Source: Augochlora pura
Taxonomy: Eukaryota; Arthropoda; Insecta; Hymenoptera; Halictidae
Assembly (NCBI RefSeq): GCF_028453695.1
Contig: NC_135774.1
Location: 806,001 to 870,000, forward strand
Length of the DNA: 64,000 bases
Reading direction: 5' to 3'
Part shown: positions 47,796 to 59,580 of the stretch, piece by piece
How the letters are laid out: each line of letters opens with the position of its first letter
How positions within the stretch are numbered: position 1 is the first letter of the stretch
Position numbers and translations under genes: made by a program
The notes under the pieces: generated by a model
Told to the model about the DNA's origin: nothing
What the model saw: the letters and a program-made list of their open reading frames with translations, nothing else
Database searches by the model: none

Positions 47796-50700
47796 TGTAC
47801 ACGTGCTACTTTCGTGCGAGCCGTTTTCTTGCACGCGACTCCGCTCGTCCATCTGACGCGGCGTTTCTTTCGCCGATCAACCGATGACTAGCCGCCGCGC
47901 GTCTTTAATATCCCTACGTTTTATTATTCGTTCGACGCCGCGAGATACCGATCGTTAGCTACGCCGATACGAACTGCGTGCCGCTTAATTGCCGGCAACT
48001 CGATCAGCACGCTCCGACGATTGTCCGCGTGGATCCGACTTCTTCTCCGGCTCGAATCACTCTTGTTCCAGACAACTGACGTTGATGCCAGGTTTGCGGG
48101 GCACGTCGGCTTTTTCCCCTCCTATGATCGACTCCGTAAAATCGACGATGTTTGAACCGAGCAAAAAGATCAACATTCGTTCCTCATAATCGAGTCTCCG
48201 CTTCGACGATTCAATTTTCTTAGAAGAGGTGACGATCCCCTACCAACGTTTGCAGGTTCAAATAGTGTCTGTTTGGGTCGAGGAAGACCCCGGCAACGTC
48301 GCGAGAGGAGAGCAAAGATCATCCCCGGAAAGACGATCGCTCGCTACCCCCATAAATCGTAGGAGAAATATTATATACCGGCGGCGTTCGCGGGGCGTGG
48401 AAGATGGTAGGACGCGCGGGCCGGGTCCGGGAAAAGGCGGCTAATTATTCTACACGGGGTCCGGGTCGCGGAGGCGAGTCCGACAGAAGCGAGCAGATCT
48501 TTAAAGGCTCTCTCGGTTTAATATTCCCGGGCGAAATTTATGCGGGCCGGAGCTTCGCCGCGCGGCTCCGCCATAAGTTACGTAATCCCACACATGGTAG
48601 CACGTACCACCGGCCGAAGTAGCAGCTGACGATAAATCTTCGAAACGCGGTAACTCACGATGTTTCTCGCCCGTTCGGGCGAGACGCCGCGTCGCGCGCG
48701 CGCTCTTCCACGAGAGAAATGAGGAAAGGTATGACGGGGCTCTCGAAAGGGGGTTGGCGGAGAGGCCGTGATAGAAATAGTGAAAGAAATCCGGGGCTAC
48801 GGATGGTGTCATGCGCCGGGAAGCGGGACTATCGAGCCGGGGCTAGATCGCGAGACGTCGATCGATTGCACGACACTGCACGGGATATAGAGAAATTTCT
48901 TGCCGCGCGCGGCACGTTTCTCCTTGTTTTACAGAATGACACGACGCCGGTGCCGACCCGTGTACCGGCGGAGGAGCTACAACGCCGGTATTAGTTGCGC
49001 CGCGGATCGTTCTTTACCCGGAAATATCGGCTATCGGCTATAGTATTCTTTGGCAGCGAGCATCGGTGATTTATTGACCGGGGGGGGCCCCGGGTTTCTT
49101 GCGATTTTGTAACCGGCCTGCCTGCCTCCTTCCGCGACGGCGTTCCCTAGCGAATAGAAACTGGAGCGACCCGGGGACTCCTATTTGTGAACAGAGTTTG
49201 TCCGAATGTCTATGCTTTGTGGTTAATCTCTCGCTCGGAAACGCCGCGATCCTCGAGCTAGTAAAACACTCGTACTTGTATTTTAGAGCTTTGTAGACAG
49301 GCGATTTCAATCTCTCGAAATACGAAAACAATTTAGTTACCGACTTCAATCTGTCCACATCCTGTGCTATTGGACATAACTGTTCGAACATTAACAGCAA
49401 CCGGCGTGCCCAAGTTTGGTTGCACTCGGAAGCAAGCTCGCGGCATTACGCAGATTGCCTCGGACTCCACATCGTAATCTCTGCTCCCGTGACTTCTGTC
49501 GCGGATCCCGAACGACTCTGCGCCGGGCGTTGCGCGGTCGCGTTGCATAACGCGTCATAAAATTCCAGTCGATGGAAACCGCATAAATTTTGCCGTGGAA
49601 TGTCGAGCTAATCGTTCGCGGCGTTAAACAATGACCGATTATTGTCTCTCGGCGCTCGTCTCGTCCGCCAATCTCGTTTCCTCGGCTCGATCTTGTCATT
49701 TTTCTCGTTGCCTTAGTTTCCGATGCTCGGCGCGCGTTTAATTGAGCTCGCGCGCGCTCGCGCGGGCCGGCTTTCAGCGCGCGATCACGTAACAGATGGC
49801 GGACCACCGCTCGGAATTAAATACACTCCTTCGTGGTTATTATTAATGGTCTCCGGATCGAGCCGATGCCTTCCGGGCATCTCTCCGGAGCCACGAAAAA
49901 ATATCGCCGGCGCTTGAACTTGTTTGTACAACTCTCCGTTCCATTCCGCTCCGTCTCGTTTCTTCGTCCCGTTTCGTTCCGTATCGTGAAATCCCCCCCG
50001 CCCTTTATTGATAGGTTTCTTCACCTCGCCAAATTACAGTTTTTGCACTTTGCTCGGCGTCCGACGAAATGAAAAATTGCTGGCCTCTGACTATTCGCTT
50101 CGTCAGACTTCTTTTTCCTCAACGTTCCGAGAGTGACAGAGACGTGGCGAGTCGCTTATCGTTCGTCGAGTGACAGAACTCGCGTGTTTTAAGATAGCTA
50201 CAAATTTTCTTAAATTTGTCGCATTAAGACTTTTGGCCACCCGTTCGATAGGCCGCGACTATTTTTAACGAAGTTGCTCGATCGAAAGACGCTGGGCAGA
50301 TTTGTCTGTTTCGAAATAATTTCCGATCGAAGCGTAAAATATCTCAACTCCTTACACTACGACTTCTTTCACACTGCGTAGATTAGTATTAATTACATTA
50401 TTAGAAAACAAATTTAAAAATTAAAAGAATTAAAAATTTCGAAAATTAAATTCAATATTATTTCGATTTAGAAGAAATTAATAATATTCACATTTATTAG
50501 ATCTAGCATTGAATATTTGTCAGGAGTCTGACTCGTTATAGTACAAGGAATTAAGCAGGTCACAATTCACCGAAAATTGTCCACGAGAAAACCGAAACCG
50601 TGTCAGAAAGAAACGCGACGAGAAGCGAACACGTGCACATCTCGAAACGGCTATCGAAGAACGTTCATAGAAATGGTGACGCGTCCCGATATCTCGATGA

Positions 50701-51075
50701 GTTCGCATGAAAGTCGGGAGCTGTCCATTCCACCGTTAATAACCCCCGTATTAATTGCCAGCCCCGTCTCATTTCGGTCGTCCGGTTCGACGAAGCCGGG
50801 GGGGGCCCCCCAGAGAAATTTCCGCGGAATAACACAGGTTCCCCGCGACAAAACAATAATTCACGTCGCGGTGCCTGCGGATCCAGTCGATCCCCGGAGC
50901 GGATCAAGATCTTAAGGACGCCCGGAGGTTGGCTCGAGGTCGAGGAAACAACGTGCAGGACAGACAGCAGCATCAGCTGCAACAGCAGCGCACAGCAGGC
51001 CGCGGGAGCAATCTCCCGGACAATTAGCCCGTAGTTCGTGACGGGTACCTCCTCCTTGGTCCTCTCCCGTCTCGG
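47796..51075. other. Non-coding stretch, nothing recognised
   Basis: CpG-rich, with an AT-rich patch at 50380-50520. A G8C6 run at 50798-50811 holds a perfect GGGGGGCCCCCC palindrome. An acceptor-like ACGTTTGCAG ends near 48255 without coding sequence after it. Confidence 0.45.
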
Positions 51076-51081
51076 CTCTCC

Positions 51082-51112
<31 letters not shown>

Positions 51113-51113
51113 G
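51076..51113. repeat. (CT)n microsatellite
   Basis: CT dinucleotides with a single TTT interruption. Confidence 0.95.
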
Positions 51114-52700
51114 ATAGCCTCTTCCACCGTGCTCTTCCTCTTCCTTCCTCCTGCATCCCTGCATTCCCGGGGCTCTTCTAGCTAACCGCAATTCCCTCGC
51201 AACGCGTTATTCCTTTCTTTCGCGGACTACCGCTGCGTATCCTGGTTCCCTCTTCGTCTTATTCGGTTCCCTTTCTGTTTTGGCATCTCTCCTCTTTCTC
51301 GCCGTACAAACCTTTTCCATCTATTTTCTTCTCTTGAGAAGAGACGATATATTTCAATCAACCTGCCAATTATTGTAGCAAGATATCTCCAATTGTTTAT
51401 GTGACATATCCAAAAGCTGTTTAAGAGTAGCTATGCTTATTTCTTGAAATATTTCCTACATTAAAACTGCCAAAGTGGTAAAGCATTTCGTTAAATTCCA
51501 TCCAATTTAATTTAATTCTATAAGCAGTTCCATTTATTTCATCGAATATAGTTGTAATATTGCCGATGCAGGCACAGCAACGTGTCTCTTCCCGTTCGTC
51601 CCAGTGAATCTCTGCCCAGGCGTTTCTACCCTAATGACCTGGCAGGTGCGGCGGCGTGCCCTCTCGGTACAGGGCCACCCGGGTACGTGACGCCTCCGAA
51701 AACCACCGTGAGATCGTGGCCACTTCGAATCCCTGTGCCGAGAGCCTCGATCTCGAGGAACGCCGTTCCTCGGAATAATCGGCCGAAAAAAGGTTCGCCG
51801 GGGAACGACGATCGACAGGTGCGCTTGGCCGCCGTGCCCGCGATGCCGGTTCCACCGAGCGTCGAACGAAAGATTGATTCGGAGATTCATTAGTGGAATC
51901 GGAGGAAGCTGTTACGCTTAATGGCGGAACGATGTTTTGTCGCGATAGAGGACGAGATAAAATATACTGGAGCGAGATAGCTCTGGTTGCTCCCTGCGAA
52001 CGGCGCCAGAAATGGCCACTGATCTCTTGGGATAACAGACTCGCGCTGGAAATAGTAGGAAAAAATTCCGATTGAATATTCTTGCAACCACGTGCATTTT
52101 ATCTAGTTGCATCTAGAATAAACGCAAAAATTGCAGAGTCCATTGCTTTTGCGGAGAGCGAACAATCGGCTACCGCGAACGAAAATCAAAGTGTCGAGTC
52201 CAAAGACAGGATCAAAATACACGTTGAGCGGCCGACGATGTTATTCACTTTCCTAAAAGCAAAAGTTATCTGGCTGCCGAGTCGAGGATCCATTCAGGTT
52301 TCCTCGATGGCAGCGATAGAGACCCGTCCGCGAGCCATCGGGCCAGGATGCTAATCGATTCTCGTAAGAACCAGCCACGACCATGTTCAGCGCATCCTCG
52401 CGTATCGTTCCCCGGCATCGGGCCCGCGGATTAATTCATTCGCGGTTTGTACTCGTCAATTTTTTTTTTCCCTCCCCAGCCCGCCGCGTTCACCCGCGGA
52501 CGGATCCGAGCAGCATGACGCTGCCGCGCCGCGAAAAAGACTCGCTCCGCAGCGAGAGAGCCGATCGGTAATGGATGTGCATATTCGGTCGCCGCGAAGC
52601 CTGGCGCAACGATTAACGTTGCGAAAAGCCACTGTCGCCTGCGGATCGTCGACGTGACTCTATTCACGGGCTGAATAAACAATCGCACACGTCCGATCTA
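51114..52700. other. Non-coding stretch, nothing recognised
   Basis: A GC-rich island at about 51580-51870 lies between AT-rich flanks and is open on both strands (103 and 118 residues). No family is recognised in either frame, and it has no clear splice borders. Confidence 0.4.
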
Positions 52701-52720
52701 GCCGCCGCCGCCGCCGCCGC
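52701..52720. repeat. (GCC)n microsatellite
   Basis: About seven GCC triplets, 175 bp upstream of ratchet candidate 2. Confidence 0.9.
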
Positions 52721-52859
52721 GACCCGTCAATTTTACCTTTCGCGGCGATGTATGCGCAAATTTGTTGATGCCGGTGGACCGTCTCAGCTTCCATTTCGCA
52801 TACCAATGGTATCGATGATGTTCATTAGTCGACGATTCTCGCGAAAATTACCACGATCG

Positions 52860-52902
52860 TACGTTTATAATAATTTTGTACTTCTGTTTGTTTCAGGTAA
52901 GT
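52860..52902 (+). promoter_or_regulatory. Candidate recursive-splicing ratchet point 2
   Basis: A pyrimidine-rich run (CTTCTGTTTGTTTCAG) is fused directly to GTAAGT, with the junction at 52896|52897. Both halves are strong: the acceptor has an uninterrupted T/C/G-poor-in-A tract and CAG, and the donor is the exact GTAAGT consensus. A/T-rich sequence with several A residues (TTATAATAAT) lies 20-30 bases upstream and could supply a branch point. The site lies about 31 kb downstream of the proposed donor at 21809, on the same strand. In recursive splicing, the first exon would join here with no sequence added and regenerate a donor. No ORF or exon follows that would make it an ordinary acceptor. 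Confidence 0.6.
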
Positions 52903-53679
52903 GGTCGTCCATAAAACACCGACTCGCGTTAGAGATTCCCGATGGCAGCGTGAGTAACGCTTTCGTCTATGTTCTGACAGAAATAGCAAAGTGTTTCGTC
53001 GTAATCATTAATTAAAACCTGCGTAAACAACACTAACCAAAAATACAAGATCAAATTTCGTAAAAGTGGACGGAGCATTTCTTAAAAAGTGAGCAATTAT
53101 TTTATTTCAATTCATCCGTTTTAAAAACTGAATATTCGTGGATGATTAATCTCGAATAATTTGCCCGGCTCGAAATTGAAAATATCGCATCGAAAGATAA
53201 GAATTTCCCTCGACAGTTTTAAGGACCTCCCTGCGGACTCGTCGGCGACGTAACATCGGGGATCGGACACAGACCCGGTCGAAAACAATTTCTCTTCGTT
53301 TTCCCCCCGTCCCGCGGACTCCATTAATTATCTAACACGGGTTATTAAGGCGAGGCGACAAAGAACGTCGCGCGGGCAGGTCGAGGAAGGGAGGGGGTTC
53401 TCCGGGCTCTTTGCAATTCGATTCGAGCTGCGTTTACGCTCGTCCATGGAATAGTAATCAGTCGCGACAGCCCTTTTACTCATTGTCAGCGGTGGCGTTC
53501 GTAGAAAAGCGTGTGACTGCCCTGACAAATTGGCCTACTACTCCCAATGGGGGACTTCGCTCCGCGGTATCTACGGCCCTCGATCGCTCAAAGTAATTAA
53601 TTATCGAGTTGGTCTCTGCCTCCTAGGAGATCGTGCCGATCGGCACTGTCCGCGGCCGGAGGAACCCGGAGGAACGGAG
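52903..53679. other. Non-coding stretch, nothing recognised
   Basis: No supported gene. The frame across the ratchet site (52752-53015) has no domain signal on either side of the junction. Confidence 0.45.
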
Positions 53680-53750
53680 CAGAGAGAGAGAGAGAGAGAA
53701 AGAGACCCTACCACAGACGAGAGAGAGAGAGTGAGTGAGAGAAAGAAAGA
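53680..53750. repeat. (GA)n-rich purine tract
   Basis: (GA)n at 53681-53704 and about 53720-53745 with a short non-purine interruption. It ends seven bases before the first copy of a duplicated 32-bp element. Confidence 0.9.
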
Positions 53751-53756
53751 GTAGCG

Positions 53757-53788
53757 GCGTGGGCGAGGTGCGAACGATCCATTCATTA
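53757..53788 (+). repeat. 32-bp duplicated element, copy 1
   Basis: Starts GCGTGGGCGAGGTG and ends ATCCATTCATTA. It matches 54879-54910 at 29 of 32 positions, counted by eye, in direct orientation about 1.12 kb apart. Confidence 0.8.
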
Positions 53789-54778
53789 TACTACACCGGC
53801 AAGGTCTTGTCTTTCAGCCCGGTCGTCGATGATGCTCTTTCGTTATTGTCACGTCGCGTCGCGTCGCGACGGTGGACGCCGATTAACGGTCCCGGGGAAT
53901 AGATCACCTTCCTCCACGGGAAGACGTGGGCGAACGGCGCACGGGATTCTATGGGAACACTTGAAATTTAAGGATGAATATTCAATTCCCGATAAAGCCT
54001 TCATGGCTCCAATTTAAGAATGACTTACGACGCTGACGCTTTGATAGCCGGTGTCGCGTCACCGGGGTCTCACTCTGCCGGAGATTAATTGCTGGCGTCG
54101 CGTAGATAGCACCTTCGTCGAGCAATCTTCTGTAACACCGTCTCGCACCGTGACTATCGAAATTATGGTTACGATTCCGTGGAAACAGATCGATTCTTAT
54201 CGCTCTAATCTTGTAGAGAGAGTAGCTTTTAATATAAATTGCCAAAAATTATCGCACAAGCTTTGACAATTAGAGAAAAATAAATTGTATTATTCAAATC
54301 CTCGCGAATGGTTTAAGGAATGGCATTGAATCGATCGACTTCGCAAAGAGTCTTCGAGTCTTGCCGACTCGAGGAAGACGGACCTTCGTAGACGACCGGC
54401 GAGGAAGTAAGAAACAAATCGAGGGTGCACCGATCGCGCTGAATAATTCAATGAAACAATTACCCGGGACCGATCGTGGTCCGCGAGCGGGGCAATCAAT
54501 GATCCCATTCACGCGGCTAATTCTCATTAATTCAACGGCGGGGCCCGGAGCCCTCCGCGTATTAATCTTGGGAGCGCGGGGCCAGCGCGAAACAAATTAT
54601 TTGCGGCAGCGGCGCGGTTCGAGGCCGTTCTGCGGGCCGCGGCCGAGTCGGAAGCGGTTCTCGTATAAAAGGAAACCGGAGATGATCGGTTCGTTAATGG
54701 ATCCCGGCAACCGGTGATCGCCACCGGGTGATTAATTATCGAACGATCTCTCGCCGCCGCGAACTGGAGAGGAAGGAC
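53789..54778. other. Non-coding stretch between the duplicated elements
   Basis: No gene recognised. (GTCGC)n at about 53852-53869 is a short pentamer array. The surrounding sequence does not obviously repeat the flanks of the 32-bp element. Confidence 0.45.
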
Positions 54779-54844
54779 TGGCCCGGCCTGGCCTGGCACG
54801 GCTTGGCTTGGCTTGGCTTGGCCTGGCTTGGCCTGGCCTGGCCG
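54779..54844. repeat. (TGGCY)n pentamer, ~13 copies
   Basis: TGGCC and TGGCT units alternate irregularly for 66 bp, the longest pentamer array in the window. It ends 34 bases before copy 2 of the 32-bp element. Confidence 0.95.
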
Positions 54845-54878
54845 ACGACCGGCCAGAGGAGCGGAGCGGAGACAAATA

Positions 54879-54910
54879 GCGTGGGCGAGGTGTGAACAAT
54901 CCATTAATTA
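54879..54910 (+). repeat. 32-bp duplicated element, copy 2
   Basis: Starts GCGTGGGCGAGGTG and ends ATCCATTAATTA. Differences from copy 1 are three transition/transversion positions, one of which creates a TAATTA homeodomain core. Like copy 1, it directly follows a tandem array. Confidence 0.8.
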
Positions 54911-57900
54911 CGGTGCATCGCGGCGAGCCACCGTATGTTGAATCAATCAATTTCCTGGGAACTCTGGCCGTTTCCTTCTTCCCTCTTCCCGTTCGCCGGA
55001 ACCGTTCTTCCGACCACGGCTCCCCGGCCACGATTAACTGTACATCGGCGACGTTAATCGTTCACTTATTGGGTTCGTCGAACGGTATTTTCATACGTTT
55101 TAATTCCCGAACGCCAGGTTCCTCTCAATTTTATTCGACAACCAATTTACAGATTAACGAACGACAGAAAAATAACTTCTAGAATTCGTATATAATTTTT
55201 GTAACTTTGTTTCATTATTCCTGGGATCAATTTTATTTTTATTACATATTATTTATGTAAATTAGCGATTGGAAATATTAGCATATTTTTCAGCGTATAG
55301 ACAATTTTTATTCCATTTAATTAATCGTAACGAAACGTGGAGCTGAGTGTTTTACTCTCGCATAATTTGTTAGATTAAAACGTCCTCGTCTTTACGATTT
55401 TATACAATCGGCGAACGAAAGGGGTCAGGACCACGAAAAGAGTTATTAAATGAAACCTAGCAAAGGGATGGTAACTTAAAACGCTATAATATCCTCTCGA
55501 ATAATACCAAACTCAAGACGGTGATTACCATAATTAGAGTCTCAGCCCAAGGTCTTGATTGACATCGTAAATTACCGAACGCCGATGACAACCTAATCGA
55601 AGGCCCGACGATTAATCGAGCAGATCGAAATAGCGAATTTACACGGATCAGAAGCCGGGACAGTGATTACGGGTAGAAAAAGTCCCGCGACATTAGACAT
55701 ACTTCAGAATCTGTCCGGACAGCTTTCGTTCAGTAGACCCAGCGAACGCGAGGCAAGGGATTATGCTAATGTTAAATCGTAGATGTAGACTCCCAATAAA
55801 TCTACGGTCGTTTGTATTCACTGGTGATAGATGTCCCGCGGTTCTGTAAACCGGGAAACTCGATTTTTTAAATAAGACTCGTAGTCGTCTTGTCCGACTT
55901 TTGATATATGCTCCGCGACGACGATATTTTTATCAAACATTTACATTTTGATTCGATATATCTTACGGATCGTTTATTGGCAGACGTCGATTATGCGATT
56001 CCTGCTGTTCGAAATGAACGAGCTCGTCATGAAGCACGATATATCGATGATAAAATGACGGAAAAATGCTTTAACATTTATATAAATAATAAAGAAGGAG
56101 AGTAGAAAATAAAGAATCGGAATGGAAAATAAAATATGTTATTTCCAATGTAATAATTTTATTCCGCGTAAACAGTGATATTTGTATTATTATACAGAGA
56201 ATAAAATGTATAGATATCTCGTGTTATTTATGAAATAATGGTTCGCACGGAACAAAAATTCTGGGACATTCAAACAGCTTGCACAATAGGTTGAACACTG
56301 TCTCTGAACGAGCCAACTGCTCGTCCAATATCTAGAATGGATAATTGGTTTCATTCTCGCATTGAATAGAATTGATGATTAGAAAGGCGCCGCCAATCAA
56401 TCGATCATTAGAGGGGAAGAGTCATCAGCGTCTCAACTTTGTCCCTTTATCTACGGTTTTCTAATCGGTGATCGCGGGGCCTGGCCTCATTAAAATTCCC
56501 CGCCTATCTGTTGCATATTCATATCAGTGGTATAAACCACGCCGGAGACGAAACGATTGACCCCCGGGTTAATGAGTTCCCCGGATTGCGTGTTCGGCCC
56601 CGAGATTTAAGGTATTTCGTCCGGGCGAGGAATTCCAGTGGAATGAGTTTATGAATATTCAACCGTGACAGAATCAGTGATAAAGGTTGACTCGGATGGA
56701 ATCATCGAGAGTGAACGTTTAATTGGCGCTCGGGGGTTCTGGATTAAAATTCTTTTGGCAACGATCTGATACTATTAAACTTATATAAATTCTCCCTCGC
56801 TCTTAATTTTTTTTATTACACAAGAGTAACGATAATATCTCTTAAAAAATTAAATGTATCATCCAGCTGTAAAAGAGATCTTTTCCTTCTCTGAATCGTG
56901 AACTGTAAAATATTAACTGTAATACTCGGTTGTCAGGTGTATACGATCCAGTAATCTCTCGGTATGCATAGGAGCTGTCCCTAATTTAATTCCGACAGAA
57001 TATGTTTATTTACGAGCAAAAAAACATGTAAAGAATAAACAAGTTGTTTCCAAATGCTAATGAAAGTCTAGTTCTTCGATAAACAGGTTTGGCTCGACAT
57101 AAAAGCCAGGTTCAGTTTTTTAGCGCTCGAAATGCTACATAATTATATAACACGTAAAAAAGTGTTTTAAAAATCAGTACATATATATATATATATCGTT
57201 CGATTCTGAGACTCCTCGCGCGATATTCCTTACCTCGTTCAGCCTATTATCGCATCTAATAGTTCATTATTTAGTCTTTCGCGTACCTATTTGTACGTAC
57301 TCGCGCCGGTTGCTCGTTAATCAGATTTCGATGTAAACGTCAAGGGGAATCTTTTTCTTCGGCAATGATCCCCATCATTCATTACTAAATTATGTGCGGT
57401 ACAATCGGTGATGAGATCGAGCCTAAGTCAACGACTAATCAATCATTAATATCAATCAATTTAATACATGGAGTCCATTCTGTTTTCGTTAGATTTGATT
57501 AATGATCGTCTTAACAATTGGTTCATTCTGCTGGATCGGGGTCTGCCCGCGATCATTTCCTGGATTTCTAATCACTGCTAACTAAATAAATCGCTGGCAA
57601 ATGAATATACAGGTGCGGACTAACGTTCCACCGTTGCGCAAAATTGATAGAAACTCGTCCCTGAAAAATTGGAACGTTTTAATGTCTACTGATAGAAATT
57701 TCAATTTACATTTTCGTCAATTGAGAAATAAATTGTCAAGTAGGTGGTGACGAGACAGTTTCAGAAACAAAAGGATCAAAGATGATTTCGAATCAAAGAA
57801 GGAATAGTTGAGTACGCAGCTTTTATTTCTCACAATCGACATCGAAATTTGTTCTTTTGCAGAAAGGCCAGCATTTATTTAAGGAGTAAAATTGAACTTG

Positions 57901-58030
57901 GAAATCTCTGCGAAGTCAACCGCCTGTTAGAAAAATCCGAAAATCTGAGAAGAGTCGAAGAAGAGGTGTATCAGAGGTCCGCGATCACCTGACCGTCCGC
58001 GAAGAAGATAGCGAGCGGGACGCAGGGAGC
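54911..58030. other. AT-rich non-coding stretch
   Basis: The most AT-rich interval of the window (about 55180-57960), with almost no open frames. It has (AT)8 at 57181-57196 and scattered ATTA/TAAT cores. No transposon end, tRNA or miRNA was recognised. A GC-richer island at about 56470-56660 is flanked by AT-rich DNA. Confidence 0.5.
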
Positions 58031-59040
58031 GATTGCCCCTGCGAGGCTAATCGGTCAGTGGTCGCAGCTGCTCCCACCAGCTCTATCTCGATCAGCTCGG
58101 CCGAAGGAGTGAAAGGAATTCGATTAGAGGAGATTAGGGTAGCGTACGGGACGAACGGAGAGTGTACGAGCGTGTCCTGTCGATGTGCATCCTCTTGTCG
58201 CGGGATAAGGAGACCCGATGCGAGCGTTTGCCGGCCGAGTGGCTTTCAGAGCGAGACGTCAGATCACGAAGACAAAGCCATCCATCCGGCAAGACCGGGG
58301 GACAGGCGCATTCCATCGCCTTACGAGGCGTCCACACGCATGTCCGACCACGCACACACACACACACACCGCTTCCACAGGCAAGCCAGCGCCTGTGTGT
58401 CCGTGTCCCTGTTCGTGCCCGTGCCCGTGCGCTTTGCTTGGCACTGTTTGAACCTGGAAGCCTGCGGTCGCTTAGGGGTCACGCGACCTCGCTCGGAAAG
58501 AAAGAGGAACAGGCTGCCACAGGCTCGCTCGAGGACTCCGAGGTTCTCTTCCACGTGGGCTCCGCGAACCTGACCAACGGTCGACGATCTCTGGCCCCCC
58601 TCGAAATCGGTTCCAAGATCGGCCCCCGTCAAGTGGCTCGGCATCTTTACGGGGCTCCCTGATCGGAATATTAACCCTCGCGCGCCGTCCGCCTTTAATC
58701 GCCGGCGTCGGGATGCTGCTCGCCGAGGATAATCGATCGGAAACTAGCCTCCGAAATTCCTCGACAGCCTCGAGCGGACCGCCGCCGTTTCGATCCGCTT
58801 TCGGAGGCGACGCGACTCTTCGAGAAGGCTGCGAGGAGGAGCAGCCGGATCGAGAAGGACGATCGATCTCTTTCCGAGCAGGGCGATCGGCCTCCGGTGC
58901 GGGATATCGCGGCGCGAACCGGTCGAAACCTCGTCAAGGCCTGCGACGTGGCACTGCTCGAGGGGGACACTAATCCGTTAATATCGTTTTACAAGGCGTC
59001 TTCTCGCGATCCGGCCGCGTGTCAGGTTATGGGAGGCATG
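58031..59040. other. GC-rich non-coding stretch
   Basis: Open in all three + frames over 58058-58662 (up to 171 residues), which reflects composition rather than selection for one frame. (CA)n lies at 58351-58369. No recognisable domain. Confidence 0.4.
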
Positions 59041-59075
59041 GCAGGGCAGAGCAGGGCAAGGCAGGGCAGAGCAGG
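59041..59075. repeat. 10-bp tandem repeat, 3.5 copies
   Basis: GCAGGGCAGA, GCAGGGCAAG, GCAGGGCAGA, GCAGG. Confidence 0.95.
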
Positions 59076-59413
59076 AGGCAGGACACGAGTCGACCGGTGC
59101 TATCGGTCCCGTGAAATCTCGCCGGGCTGACATTCAAGAGGACATCGATCGACGATATCGCTGTATCGCCGGCTGCTCGTTCTTCTTTTTCCGTCCATTC
59201 TCTCACCTCCTCCGTCGCGCGGCCTGCCCCTTTTTCCAAGACGAGGCAAGTTGAACCGAGCACACAGTCGTGCTCGTTCGTCTTCGTCGCTCCGTTCCCT
59301 CCCGTGGTTTTTCAATCTTCGCCCGAGGAAACCGGCGTCCCGAGGAGTCCCGAGGCGCACGCACAGAGTGTGCGTGTCACGCGAGGCGGTGGCGGAGGCT
59401 GAGGAAAGAGGGT

Positions 59414-59434
59414 CGCCTCGCCTCGCCTCGCCTC
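59414..59434. repeat. (CGCCT)n pentamer
   Basis: Four exact copies, then CACGTCGCG. Confidence 0.9.
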
Positions 59435-59532
59435 ACGTCGCGTTTCGCGTTCATTCGTAGCCACGGGAGAACAGAGGCTGTAGCCTCTTCCGTGACCTGA
59501 ACCGGTCCGCCTCGTGCTCGTTCTATGCAGGT

Positions 59533-59580
59533 CAGCGGTTCTCAGCCTAGGACAACGCCTAGGAACCCCTACCTCGTATC
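59533..59580 (+). mobile_element. Possible hAT-like terminal sequence (one end only)
   Basis: CAGCGGTTCTCAGCCTAGG, then CCTAGGAACCCC after six bases, resembles the CAGnGGTTCTCAAnnT terminal pattern of many hAT-superfamily elements. It also contains an imperfect hairpin (CCTAGG pairing with CCTAGG, GGTT with AACC). The matching opposite end (TGAGAACCnCTG) and an 8-bp target duplication were not found nearby, so this could be a solo remnant or coincidence. Confidence 0.25.

Noticed and set aside
58058..58662. Overlapping 166- and 171-residue open frames
   Set aside because: All + frames and minus frames are open together; the (CA)n repeat and CpG richness account for the lack of stops.
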